Shown here piece by piece: positions 44,305-52,080 of a stretch of DNA of 64,000 nt. Under the pieces are notes generated by a model. It was given only the letters and a program-made list of their open reading frames with translations. It was not told the origin of the DNA and searched no databases. The DNA comes from Terriglobales bacterium (GTDB lineage: Bacteria; Acidobacteriota; Terriglobia; Terriglobales; Acidobacteriaceae), in NCBI GenBank assembly GCA_035651995.1, contig DASRER010000038.1, positions 1-64,000 on the forward strand. The letters are read 5' to 3'. The translations under genes and the position numbers were made by a program. The stretch's first letter is position 1. Every line of letters begins with the position of its first letter.

Positions 44305-44811
44305 TCAGCGGCGGCCCTGCAGATGCGCCTCCAGGAACCAGAGGTCCTTGTCGAGCGAGCGCGAAATTTCGGTGAACACGTCGGCGGTGGATGGGTCGCC
44401 CCACTCGGCGGACTTGTTGATCGCGTCGCGCACGGTCGCCGCCAGTTGCGCCAATCGCGCCGCCAGCGCGCGCACATGCTCTGGCCCATCCACGGCCTCC
44501 TGCGGATACTCGGGCAGCGTCGACGCGGCGGCCGCGTTGCGCGCCGTCCCCAGCGCCGTTCCTCCCAGCGCGGTGGCGCGCTCAGCCAGCAGGTCGGTGT
44601 GCTCCTCCAGATGTCCGGCAACTTCGTCGAACAGCAGGTGCAGCTGGTAGAAGTTCTCTCCCTTGACGTTCCAGTGCGCGTGCTTGGTCTGCGTCTTCAG
44701 GTCGGTGGCATCGGCCAGGCGCGCGTTGAGCAGCCCGATGATGCGCTCCCGGTTCTTTTCCGGGATATCAATGCTGGTGGGAAAAGTCGCAACGGCAGTC
44801 GCTGGCGGCAT
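44305..44811 (-). CDS. dps: Dps-family DNA-protection / ferritin-like protein
   Basis: 168 aa from ATG 44811, with AGGAGAG upstream. It sequesters iron and protects DNA from oxidative damage as a 12-mer. The inter-subunit ferroxidase residues are in LKTQTKHAHWNVKGENFYQLHLLFDEVAGHLEEHTDLLAERATALGG (His, His, Asp and Glu at the family positions). The C-terminal helix STADVFTEISRSLDKDLWFLEAHLQGR is complete. The N-terminal tail has little positive charge, so direct DNA binding may be weak. It is probably its own transcript ahead of the efflux operon. Confidence 0.93.
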   Translation of the reverse strand: MPPATAVATFPTSIDIPEKNRERIIGLLNARLADATDLKTQTKHAHWNVKGENFYQLHLLFDEVAGHLEEHTDLLAERATALGGTALGTARNAAAASTLPEYPQEAVDGPEHVRALAARLAQLAATVRDAINKSAEWGDPSTADVFTEISRSLDKDLWFLEAHLQGRR

Positions 44812-45072
44812 GAAGCTCTCCTCTTATGGACAGCAATTTAAAGATGAGCGTCGGCTGGGCCGGGCTTCAAATTTGCTGTGACCAGTGGCCCCAATCGGTC
44901 CGAAACAACGCCAACGGACGCCGTCCCCGGGACGGTCCTGGTCCGCGCAGGCGATGTTACTCCTCCGCTCCGCCTTCCGGCTTTCCGCTGGCGCTGCGCG
45001 GCTGGGATGTGGTACAGCAGGGGCTAATCCGCCCGCGGCGACGTACGTTTTCCCTCGCTCGGTTCGCGGCTT

Positions 45073-45516
45073 ATGAGCAGCCCGGCACCAGACTTCAACC
45101 TCGACCAGGCGCGCTTTCCGGCGCAGCGTGAATTCGCCCTGGCCGCCGACCCGGAAGCCGTCGGCGCCGCCGTGGACGCCATGATGGCGTTCATGGACGC
45201 CTCCGGAATCTCGCTTCAGAAGCAGGCCGAGATCGCACTGGCGGTCACCGAAGCCGTGGTCAATGCTGTCGTGCACGGCTCAGGGGCCGATCGCGGCAAG
45301 ACCGTGCGCTGCATCGTAGGCTGCGACGCCTCGGGCGGCGTGCTCATCGCCGTGCGCGACTCCGGCCCCGGCTACGACCCCGCCAGCATCGCCGATCCGC
45401 TTTCCCGCGAAGGCTTGCAGCGCGACCACGGTCGCGGCCTTCACCTCATCCGCCAGCTCATGGACGAGGTCACCTTCGCGCACAACGGCGCTGAAATAAG
45501 GATGTGGAAGAAGTAA
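45073..45516 (+). CDS. RsbW/SpoIIAB-like anti-sigma serine kinase (HATPase)
   Basis: 147 aa. A small GHKL ATPase: N box in LAVTEAVVNAVVHGSG, G1 box in VRDSGPGYDP, and G2 box in DHGRGLHLIRQLMDEV. There is no sensor part, as in RsbW-type anti-sigma factors that phosphorylate STAS antagonists. A STAS protein gene lies only 11 bases beyond its end on the opposite strand, so the pair could form a partner-switch module. No matching sigma factor gene is in the window. Confidence 0.88.
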   Translation: MSSPAPDFNLDQARFPAQREFALAADPEAVGAAVDAMMAFMDASGISLQKQAEIALAVTEAVVNAVVHGSGADRGKTVRCIVGCDASGGVLIAVRDSGPGYDPASIADPLSREGLQRDHGRGLHLIRQLMDEVTFAHNGAEIRMWKK

Positions 45517-45527
45517 GGGAAGCCGCT

Positions 45528-45893
45528 TCAGCTCGACGCCGCCTGCGCCCCGCTCGGCCCGAACGACTGCACGGCAGCGGCGTCGTTGTTGTGGATCTCG
45601 AACACCGTCACCAGGCCCACCAGCTTCAGCGTCTGCAGAACGAACTTGCTCGGACTCACCAGCTTCACCGCCCCGCCGTGCTGCTTGGCCGATGTCTGCG
45701 ACTTCACCAGCACGCCGATGCCGCTGGAATCGAGCATGGGCACATCCGCCAGGTTCACCACGATCTGCGGATGTCCCTCCCGCAGCAGCCCGTCAATGGC
45801 GGCGCGAAATTCGTCCACCGCCTGGCCGAGGCGAAACTGCCCCCGCAATTTGATCACGTGCACTGCGGAATGCTTGCGAACGTCAATGTCCAA
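45528..45893 (-). CDS. STAS-domain anti-anti-sigma factor
   Basis: 121 aa from a TTG start at 45893 with GGAGGGG upstream. A single STAS domain (VHVIKLRGQFRLGQAVDEFRAAI, IVVNLADVPMLDSSGIGVLVKSQTSAKQHGGAVKLV). The phosphorylatable Ser is in the canonical MLDSSGIG loop (about 56-57). It is the expected substrate of an RsbW-type kinase, one of which is encoded convergently next door. It is divergent from the GAF/HlyD operon and shares its 158-base control region. Confidence 0.9.
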   Translation of the reverse strand: MDIDVRKHSAVHVIKLRGQFRLGQAVDEFRAAIDGLLREGHPQIVVNLADVPMLDSSGIGVLVKSQTSAKQHGGAVKLVSPSKFVLQTLKLVGLVTVFEIHNNDAAAVQSFGPSGAQAASS

Positions 45894-45929
45894 AGTTCTC
45901 CCCTCCGGCTCGTCCCAGTCCGCATCGCA

Positions 45930-45958
45930 TTGACACCTGCTGGGCCCTTTGCTACAGT
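45930..45958 (+). promoter_or_regulatory. Sigma-70 promoter of the GAF-HlyD / adaptor / M50 operon
   Basis: TTGACA (45930-45935), 17 bases, TACAGT (45953-45958), with a TG two bases before the -10. The -35 is perfect and the -10 matches four of six. Transcription would begin near 45965, 87 bases ahead of the ATG at 46052. Confidence 0.6.
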
Positions 45959-46051
45959 CCGCAAACCTTAAGGGAAGCTCCCCGCTTTTTCAAGTCCTTC
46001 GCGGGACGCGTTTCCTCGCTTCCCCCGTATTCATACGGAGTCGCATCAGCG

Positions 46052-48463
46052 ATGGCGGCGCACACACCTGGGCTGGCGGGCTTGACGCGCGATATCGCCA
46101 TCTCCCTGCTGGCCGAACGCGAGGTCATGCCGCGCGCGCAGATCATCGCCGCGCGCGTTGCCGAACTCATCCCCGGCTCCGCCGTCGTGCTGTACCTGCT
46201 CGAGGGCAAACAACAACCCGCCTGGGCGCACAAGGCTGTGGTCGGCGACGTCACTCTGCACCGCAAGGGCTCGATTCCCCGCAACGCCGGCGCCCTCGGC
46301 CAGGCCTGCGCCCGGCGCGCGTCGCTGGTCCTCTCCGGCTCTTCCACGCCGCGCGAAAGCTACGCACACCTCGACGTGCGCCGCACCGTGGTCTCGCTCG
46401 GCTATGCCCCCATTCGCCACCACGGCGACGTGGTCGGCATGATCGAGGTGCTCACCTTCGACCGCCCGCTCGATGCCACGGTGCTCCACGAGCTCGATCC
46501 GCTGCTCGACTACGCCGCCGTCGCGCTCACCAGCGCCGTCGGCTACGAGGACGAGCGCAACGGCCAGTTCGCCACCATCAACCGCCTCACCCAGCTCTAC
46601 GACCTTGAGCGCTCGTTCAACTCCACCCTGCAAATGGACCAGCTGCTGCCCATCATCACCTCCAAGATCGCCGAAGTGCTCGAGGTCGAGGCCGTCAACC
46701 TCTGGATGGAGGAGGAAGAAGAGGGCGGCCTGCTGCTGGTCAAGCAGCACGGCGGCGACACCACCGTCCAAGAGGGCATGCACCTGCCCAAGGGCGAAGG
46801 TATCGCCGGTGAGGTTTCCGACAGCGGCAAGGGCGTGATCATCTTCAATCCCTCCGACGAGCGCCTGGTCAGGAGAAACGGCGGCGCCGAGCCGCCGCCC
46901 GTCCGCACCCTCATCGCCGTTCCCGTGCTCTCGCAGAACTACCAGGTTGGCGTGCTCGAAGCCATCAACCGGCTCGACGGCCGCTCATTCAACGACGACG
47001 ACGGCTTCTATCTCGGCACCATCGCCATCACCGCCGGCAGCGCGCTGCACAACGCCAGCCTGCTCGAAGCCGAGCGCAAGATCGAAGTGCTGGAAACCCT
47101 GGTCGAAGTCAGCCGCGAGATCACCTCCACGCTCAACCTCGATCGCGTGCTCCAGGTAGTGGTCAACGCCCCGCAGCGCATCATGGCCTACGACCGCGCC
47201 GCCATCGCCATCGAGCAGAGCGGCAAGCTGCAGCTCAAGGCGATCTCCGGCAAGACCGAAGTTGTCGCCAGCGACCCCCAGGTCAGGCGCCTGCGCGACA
47301 TCGTCGAATGGGCCGCCGACGCCGGCAACGAACTCTTCGTCGCCCAGCACGGCAACCAGGTCGCCGCCGATCGCCAGGAGACTGTCGCCAAGTTCCAGGA
47401 GTATTTCGCCGCCTCCGGCAGCCGCGCCTTCTACGCCGTGCCGCTGCGCGATGACCAGGGCCTGCTCGGCATCCTGACCTTCGAGAGCCGCAACCCCAAC
47501 TTCCTCTCCGACGCCCACTTCGAGTTCATCAAGGTGCTCGCCGGCCAGGCCACGGTGGCGGTGCGCAACGCCTCGCTCTACACCGAGGTGCCCTTCATCG
47601 GCGTCCTCGAGCCGCTCATCCAGAAGAAACAGGCGTTCATGCGCATGGAAAAGAAGCGGCGCACCGCGCTGGCCATTGCCGCCGCCGCGCTGGTCCTTTT
47701 CCTCGCCGTATGCCCGTTGCCCATGCGCGTGGAAGGCGAAGCCGTCGTCGCGCCGCTCGATACCGCCCGCATCCAGGCCGAAGTCGAAGGCGTCGTGCGC
47801 AACGTCTACGTGAAAGAAGGCGACCGCGTCGCCGCCGGCGCCGTCCTTGCCGACATGGAGGACTGGGACTACCGCGGCGCCCTGGCCGGCGCCGAAGCCA
47901 AGTACGCCACCGCCGTCGCCGCCATGAACCAGGCCCTCGCCGCCAACGACGGCGGCGAAGCCGGCGTGCAGCGCGTGCAGGCCGAGTTCTGGCAGTCGGA
48001 GGTGGAGCGCGCTCGCGCCCGCCTTGAGCACACAAAGCTCCGCTCCCCGATCAATGGCATCGTCGCTACCGCACGCGTCGAAGAACTCGCCGGCCACAAG
48101 CTCGAGGTCGGCGACCTGTTCGCGCAAGTGGTGGACTCTTCCCGCGCCAGCGTGGACGTGACCGTTGATCAGCAGGACCTGCCGCTGCTCCGCTCCGGCG
48201 AAGAACTGGCGCTGAAGCTGGAAAGCTTCCCCACGCGCAAATTTCACGGACGCGTCACCGTCGTCAGCCCCGCCGGCACGCCGCAGGGCGACCATCGCGT
48301 GTTTTACGCCCGCGCCGAGGTCCCCAATCCCGACGGCGCCCTGCGCCCAGGCATGCAGGGCATGGGCAAGGTTTGGACGGGCTGGCGCCCGGCAGGCTAC
48401 GTCTTCTTCCGCACGCCCGCCGCGTGGCTGTGGTCCAAGATCTGGTCGTGGGTAGGCTGGTAA
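46052..48463 (+). CDS. Triple-GAF sensor fused to an HlyD-type membrane fusion domain
   Basis: 803 aa with an unusual order. Residues ~10-165, ~185-345 and ~365-515 are three GAF-like domains; the second is the most typical (LYDLERSFNSTLQMDQLLPIITSKIAEVLEVEAVNLWMEEEEEGG, GEGIAGEVSDSGKGVIIFN). One helix at ~537-556 crosses the inner membrane. Residues ~560-785 are an HlyD-type barrel-sandwich with a short hairpin (VEGVVRNVYVKEGDRVAAGAVLADME, then HTKLRSPINGIVATARVEELAGHKLEVGDLFAQVVD). A cytoplasmic sensor is thus joined to a periplasmic adaptor. It heads a three-gene operon with a second adaptor and the PqqD/M50/HlyD protein. No kinase or cyclase domain is present. Confidence 0.88.
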   Translation: MAAHTPGLAGLTRDIAISLLAEREVMPRAQIIAARVAELIPGSAVVLYLLEGKQQPAWAHKAVVGDVTLHRKGSIPRNAGALGQACARRASLVLSGSSTPRESYAHLDVRRTVVSLGYAPIRHHGDVVGMIEVLTFDRPLDATVLHELDPLLDYAAVALTSAVGYEDERNGQFATINRLTQLYDLERSFNSTLQMDQLLPIITSKIAEVLEVEAVNLWMEEEEEGGLLLVKQHGGDTTVQEGMHLPKGEGIAGEVSDSGKGVIIFNPSDERLVRRNGGAEPPPVRTLIAVPVLSQNYQVGVLEAINRLDGRSFNDDDGFYLGTIAITAGSALHNASLLEAERKIEVLETLVEVSREITSTLNLDRVLQVVVNAPQRIMAYDRAAIAIEQSGKLQLKAISGKTEVVASDPQVRRLRDIVEWAADAGNELFVAQHGNQVAADRQETVAKFQEYFAASGSRAFYAVPLRDDQGLLGILTFESRNPNFLSDAHFEFIKVLAGQATVAVRNASLYTEVPFIGVLEPLIQKKQAFMRMEKKRRTALAIAAAALVLFLAVCPLPMRVEGEAVVAPLDTARIQAEVEGVVRNVYVKEGDRVAAGAVLADMEDWDYRGALAGAEAKYATAVAAMNQALAANDGGEAGVQRVQAEFWQSEVERARARLEHTKLRSPINGIVATARVEELAGHKLEVGDLFAQVVDSSRASVDVTVDQQDLPLLRSGEELALKLESFPTRKFHGRVTVVSPAGTPQGDHRVFYARAEVPNPDGALRPGMQGMGKVWTGWRPAGYVFFRTPAAWLWSKIWSWVGW

Positions 48464-48493
48464 GCAGTATCGGGTGAGACTCAGGAGGTTCCG

Positions 48494-49381
48494 GTGCGTA
48501 GCACGATCTTGAATGCACTCATCGCCTCGGCGTTGATGCTGGCCCTGTGCGGGTGCAGCGATTCGCGCCCGGCGGAAGCCGCCGCGGCCGCGCCGCTCTC
48601 CACCACGGCCGCCTCGAAACCGGCTGATTCCGCACTGTTCGAGGCCTCCGGCCCCATCGTGGTCGAGAACCAGCTCGACGTCCTCGCCCAGCGCGACGGC
48701 GTTGTGGCGCATATCGCGGCTGACACCGGCGCCCGCGTCAGCAAAGGTCAGCTTCTCGCCCAGCTCGACGACCGCCAGCTCCAGGCCGACAAGGAAGCCG
48801 CCGAGGCCAAGGTCGCCAGCATGGAGCAAAACCTCAAGGACTTCGAAGCCGAGACCCGCGTCCTGGAAAACGACCTCAACATCGCGCAACAGATGTACGA
48901 CGCCGGCCTGCAGACGCGCCAGCAGCTCGACCATGCTCGCTACAAGCTCGAAGGCCAGCGGTTCCAGACCAGGCGCGAGGCGGAAATCATCCGCGAGAAC
49001 CGCGCCATGCTGCGCTCCCTCACCCTCGAACTGGAGAAGACGCGCATCCTCGCGCCCTTCGACGGCGTCGTGGCCCGCCGCTACATCCGCGAAGGCCAGC
49101 GCGTGGCCAACAACGACCGCATGTTCTGGGTGACGGCCACCGGGCCGCTGAGTGTGAAGTTCACCCTGCCGCAGGAGTTCGCAGGCAAGGTCGCGGTGGC
49201 CGATCCGGTCACCGTCACCGCCCCCGCTTCCACCGCGGAATACGCCGCCCGGATCACGCGCGTGAGCCCGGTCGTAGACCCGGCCAGCGGCAGCATCGAA
49301 GTGCAGGCGCAGCTCACCGGCGCCGCCGCCGGCCTGCTGCCCGGCATGACCGCCAGCGTGCGCGTCAGGAAGGCCAAATGA
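48494..49381 (+). CDS. Periplasmic adaptor (membrane fusion) lipoprotein
   Basis: 295 aa from GTG 48494, with CAGGAGG six bases upstream. The signal peptide ends in a lipobox (LALCGC). The adaptor fold is complete: DVLAQRDGVVAHIAADTGARVSKGQLLAQLDDRQLQADKEA (lipoyl half), a coiled-coil hairpin at ~105-185, TRILAPFDGVVARRYIREGQRVANNDRMFWVTA (second half), and a beta-barrel ending in SVRVRKAK. RND and ABC pump adaptors look like this, but no pump subunit or outer-membrane channel is in the operon. Its stop overlaps the start of the M50 gene (ATGA). Confidence 0.9.
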   Translation: MRSTILNALIASALMLALCGCSDSRPAEAAAAAPLSTTAASKPADSALFEASGPIVVENQLDVLAQRDGVVAHIAADTGARVSKGQLLAQLDDRQLQADKEAAEAKVASMEQNLKDFEAETRVLENDLNIAQQMYDAGLQTRQQLDHARYKLEGQRFQTRREAEIIRENRAMLRSLTLELEKTRILAPFDGVVARRYIREGQRVANNDRMFWVTATGPLSVKFTLPQEFAGKVAVADPVTVTAPASTAEYAARITRVSPVVDPASGSIEVQAQLTGAAAGLLPGMTASVRVRKAK

Positions 49382-51525
49382 ACATCGCCGAGGCGCTGAA
49401 GGAGGCGCTGCCGGAAACTCCTTCAGCACGCGCCCTGGAGACGTTCCCGCGCGTGCACCCCAACCTCGTGGTCCGCGAGCACATGGAGCGCGAGGGCAAG
49501 ATGTACCACACCGCCGTCCCCGGCACGACCCTCCTGTTCCGCCTCACGCCGCAGCAGTATCAGCTCGCCCTGCTCTTCGACGGCAAGCGTTCCTACGCGC
49601 AGGTGGCCGCCGCCTTCCGCCAGAAAACGGGCATCCATACCGACGAAGCCACCGTCCGCCGCTTCGCCGACAATCTCGACAAGGGCGACTTCTGGTACCG
49701 CACGCCGCAGGAAGAAAGCATCATCCTCTACCAGAAGCTCCAGCAGCACCGCCATTCGCGCGTCACCAAGCGCCGCCTCGTCGGCGATCTATCCAGCATC
49801 CACATCGTTTACTTCGATCCCGACCGCTATCTGACCTGGCTGCACAGCAAGTTTTGGTGGGTCTACACCGGTTGGTTCGCGCTGTCCGGCGCTGTGATGT
49901 TTGTCGTCATGTGCATCATCCTGGGCTCGCGCTGGAGCGAGGTCTGGAACGACAGCGTCCTCTTCTACAACTTCACTAACAAAAACGCTTGGGACATCGT
50001 TGAGTTCTTCGTCATCTTCATCCTCCTCGCCGTCCTTCATGAGAGCGCGCACGGAATGACGTGCAAACACTTCGGCGGCGAGTCGCACAAGATGGGCATG
50101 TTCCTCGTCTACCTGCTGCCCGCCATGTTCTGCGACACCTCGCAGGTGTGGGTCTATGGCGGACGCTGGGCGCGCATCCTCACCGTCGCCTCGGGCGTGC
50201 TCTCGGAAATCTACCTCTGCTCCATCATCAGCGTCGTCTGGTGGTTCACCACGCCCGGAACCTGGATCCACGAAATTGCCTATAAGTTCATCCTGAGCGG
50301 CGGCATCTTCGTCGTGCTCGTGAATTGGAACCCGCTCACCAAGCTCGACGGCTACTACCTGCTCTGCGAGATTTGCCGCTTCTTCGACCTGCGCGGCCAG
50401 GCCAATGCCCTGCTTTCGGCCACGCTGCGCAAGTACGTGTTCCGCATGCCCGCCACGGTCCCGCCCATGCCGCTCCCTCGCCGCCTGGGTCTGCTCTCCT
50501 ATGCCGTCGTCTCCGGCGCTTATTGTTACTTTGTCCTCCTGTTCTTCGTGCGGCTCACCTACAAGATCACCTATCACTTTTCCCCGGAATGGGCCTTCAT
50601 CCCGGCGCTGCTGCTGGCGCTTCGTATCTTCCGCTCACGTATTCAGAAACTCACCCAGTTCGTGCGCGCTCTTTACCTCGATAAGAAGGAATTTATGGGT
50701 ATTCACTGGCGCAAATTCGCCGCCGCCGCCGCCCTGCTGGCGCTGTTTGGCCTGCTCCCCGTCTGGCGCGATTCATTCAAGGGCCGCTTCCTCCTCCAGC
50801 CCGCTGCCCGCGCCGTGCTCCGCGCCCAGGTCGCTGGCACGGTTGCCGGCGTCTTCGCCGCCGAGGGCGACCACGTGCGTGCCGGCGACCTTCTGGGACG
50901 GCTGCGCAATCTCGATGTGGAAACATCCGCCGCTCGCGCTCAAGCTGACTACCGCGTTGCCGTCGCTCGCGCCACCCAGGCTCAGCTGCGCTACACCGCG
51001 TTCGCCGCCGCCGACCAGCAGCGCCGCCGCATGGAACAAGCGCTCCGCCTCGCCGACGATCAGCGCCGGCGCTTGAGCATCGCCTCGCCCATTTCCGGCA
51101 CCGTGGTCACCCCCCGGCTGTCCGACCTCCGCGGCTCTTACCTCACGGAAGGTACGCCCTTTGCCGAGGTGGAAGACACATCGTCTCTGCGCGCCGAGAT
51201 CTACGTTCCGGAAACTGAGATTTACCGCTTTCGCGACATCCGCCGCATCGGTCTCCACATCGACGGTTTCGTGGGCCGCGTCCCGGCCGTCAGCATTTCC
51301 GTCTCGCCGGCCGCGCGCGAAATGGAACCTGGCCTTGAGCCTCCCGTGAAGTATCAGGGAATGCGGCCACCGGCCATGTACGTCCTCACCGCCACCGTGT
51401 ACAACGCCGACGGCCGTCTTTCACCGGGGATGGCGGGAACCGCCAGGGTCTTCGGCCCTCGCCGCAGCCTGGCCGGGTTGCTGTTGGAACCTCTCGTCCA
51501 CGCCATCGCCCGCCGCATCTGGTAG
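49378..51525 (+). CDS. PqqD-like / M50 zinc protease / HlyD-domain membrane protein
   Basis: 715 aa. Residues ~27-110 form a PqqD-like winged-helix (VPGTTLLFRLTPQQYQLALLFDGKRSYAQVAAAFRQKTG); PqqD domains often bind leader peptides of ribosomal natural products. Residues ~155-450 are a polytopic M50 (site-2 protease) domain with the zinc motif HESAH (221-225) and the third-ligand motif NWNPLTKLDGYYLL (Asp 324). Residues ~465-700 are a periplasmic HlyD-like barrel-sandwich (RAQVAGTVAGVFAAEGDHVRAGDLLGRLRNLDVETS). All catalytic residues are present. The combination suggests recognition, membrane cleavage and/or export of a peptide. Convergent to it, 73 bases away, lies a small repeat-peptide gene, the obvious candidate substrate (inference). 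Confidence 0.9.
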   Translation: MNIAEALKEALPETPSARALETFPRVHPNLVVREHMEREGKMYHTAVPGTTLLFRLTPQQYQLALLFDGKRSYAQVAAAFRQKTGIHTDEATVRRFADNLDKGDFWYRTPQEESIILYQKLQQHRHSRVTKRRLVGDLSSIHIVYFDPDRYLTWLHSKFWWVYTGWFALSGAVMFVVMCIILGSRWSEVWNDSVLFYNFTNKNAWDIVEFFVIFILLAVLHESAHGMTCKHFGGESHKMGMFLVYLLPAMFCDTSQVWVYGGRWARILTVASGVLSEIYLCSIISVVWWFTTPGTWIHEIAYKFILSGGIFVVLVNWNPLTKLDGYYLLCEICRFFDLRGQANALLSATLRKYVFRMPATVPPMPLPRRLGLLSYAVVSGAYCYFVLLFFVRLTYKITYHFSPEWAFIPALLLALRIFRSRIQKLTQFVRALYLDKKEFMGIHWRKFAAAAALLALFGLLPVWRDSFKGRFLLQPAARAVLRAQVAGTVAGVFAAEGDHVRAGDLLGRLRNLDVETSAARAQADYRVAVARATQAQLRYTAFAAADQQRRRMEQALRLADDQRRRLSIASPISGTVVTPRLSDLRGSYLTEGTPFAEVEDTSSLRAEIYVPETEIYRFRDIRRIGLHIDGFVGRVPAVSISVSPAAREMEPGLEPPVKYQGMRPPAMYVLTATVYNADGRLSPGMAGTARVFGPRRSLAGLLLEPLVHAIARRIW

Positions 51526-51542
51526 CAACTTCGTCAAACAAC

Positions 51543-51572
51543 AAAAAATGGGCTGCGCATTGAGCGCAGCCC
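51543..51572 (-). terminator. Intrinsic terminator of the repeat-peptide gene
   Basis: A perfect 9-bp GC-rich stem GGGCTGCGC / GCGCAGCCC with loop ATTGA (51550-51572). On the minus strand it is followed by one A and then six T. It lies 26 bases after the peptide stop codon. On the plus strand no T-run follows, so it mainly serves the minus-strand gene. Confidence 0.85.
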
Positions 51573-51598
51573 GTTGTCGTTTCAGGGGGAAAGTCCGT

Positions 51599-51877
51599 CT
51601 ACTTCATGCTGACGGCGCTGTCAACGCCCGTGCCGCTGGCGCTGTCCAGACCGGCGCCGCTGGCGCTGTCCAGACCCGTGCCGCTGGCGCTGTCCAGGCC
51701 CGTGCCGCTGGCCGAATCCAGACCCATGCCGCTGGCACTATCAATCCCAGCGCCGCTCGCAGATTCGATCGAGACCGATTCCGGGGTCACGCTGCCGAAC
51801 TCACGGCCGCCGGTACGCGATGCCAGAATGGCCTTCTTCGCAGCCGCGCGGCTCTTAATGAGTGACTTCTTCTCCAT
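51599..51877 (-). CDS. Small repeat peptide, candidate substrate of the M50/PqqD exporter
   Basis: 92 aa from ATG 51877, preceded by GAGG; an earlier in-frame ATG near 51922 precedes the predicted transcription start. Residues 1-22 are basic and amphipathic (KKSLIKSRAAAKK..). Residues 23-24 are Gly-Gly, reminiscent of leader cleavage sites. From 38 to 85 there are six octapeptide repeats of the form [D/E]SASGxG[ILV], ending DSAVSMK. There is no signal peptide, cysteine or hydrophobic helix. The region is rich in Ser, Gly, Ala and Asp. It has its own sigma-54-like promoter and terminator, and lies between the M50 gene and the sigma-54 activator gene. I know no family for it. Modified, processed or secreted peptide is the leading guess. 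Confidence 0.7.
   Translation of the reverse strand: MEKKSLIKSRAAAKKAILASRTGGREFGSVTPESVSIESASGAGIDSASGMGLDSASGTGLDSASGTGLDSASGAGLDSASGTGVDSAVSMK
51623..51766 (-). repeat. Six tandem 24-bp coding repeats
   Basis: Each 24-base unit encodes one DSASGxGL octapeptide. Units differ at a few bases, mostly at the variable position (Ala, Met, Thr) and at the Ile/Leu/Val position. Copy number is likely to vary between strains by slippage or recombination. Confidence 0.9.
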
Positions 51878-51922
51878 ACCATCCTCGCTTGTAGATTTTG
51901 GATTGACTACGTCTTCCCTCAT

Positions 51923-51938
51923 TGCATTCGCCGCACCA
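51923..51938 (-). promoter_or_regulatory. Candidate sigma-54 promoter of the repeat-peptide gene
   Basis: The minus strand reads TGGTGCG-GCGA-ATGCA: GG at 51937-51936 and GC at 51925-51924 with exactly 10 bases between, as in the -24/-12 class. Transcription would start near 51912, 35 bases before ATG 51877. A sigma-54 activator is encoded immediately upstream. The -24 GG overlaps an imperfect 20-bp palindrome at 51936-51955 (CCAAAGTAC-CT-GTACCTTGG arms). Confidence 0.55.
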
Positions 51939-52040
51939 AAGTACCTGTACCTTGGTAAGGACATAACGTATATCACTCATTTTATTGGTTTTATCTAGAG
52001 CAGCGATTCGTCGCGCACAGCGACCGCAGGCCCCTGTGTA

Positions 52041-52066
52041 AAGGTGAAAAATTAAACTTTCACCTT
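52041..52066. promoter_or_regulatory. Dyad, candidate upstream activator site for the sigma-54 activator
   Basis: A perfect 9-bp inverted repeat AAGGTGAAA (52041-52049) / TTTCACCTT (52058-52066) with an 8-base spacer, centred about 117 bases upstream of the -24 element. A smaller dyad GGTTAA-TTT-TTAACC (52072-52086) spans the activator's stop codon and shares the CGAAGGT start. The stem is AT-rich with no T-run, so a terminator is less likely than a protein site. Confidence 0.5.
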
Positions 52067-52080
52067 CGCGCGGTTAATTT

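Noticed and set aside
45003-45018. GG-N10-GC resembling a sigma-54 promoter upstream of the RsbW-like gene
   Set aside because: Only the two dinucleotides match, the rest of the consensus is poor, and no dyad lies upstream. Chance is likely in GC-rich sequence.
46985-49429. 814-codon minus-strand frame opposite the GAF-HlyD and adaptor genes
   Set aside because: Shadow of strongly coding plus-strand genes; the translation has no domain and is full of Gly/Ala/Val/Asp typical of antisense frames.
51623-51766. Regular 24-bp repeats that could suggest a CRISPR array
   Set aside because: There are no spacers, the units are directly adjacent and in frame, and no cas genes are present.
51606-51998. 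Plus-strand open frame over the peptide repeats (Pro/Leu/Ser-rich)
   Set aside because: It is the mirror of the minus-strand repeats. The minus strand has the ribosome site, the sigma-54-like promoter and a terminator whose T-run is on that strand only.
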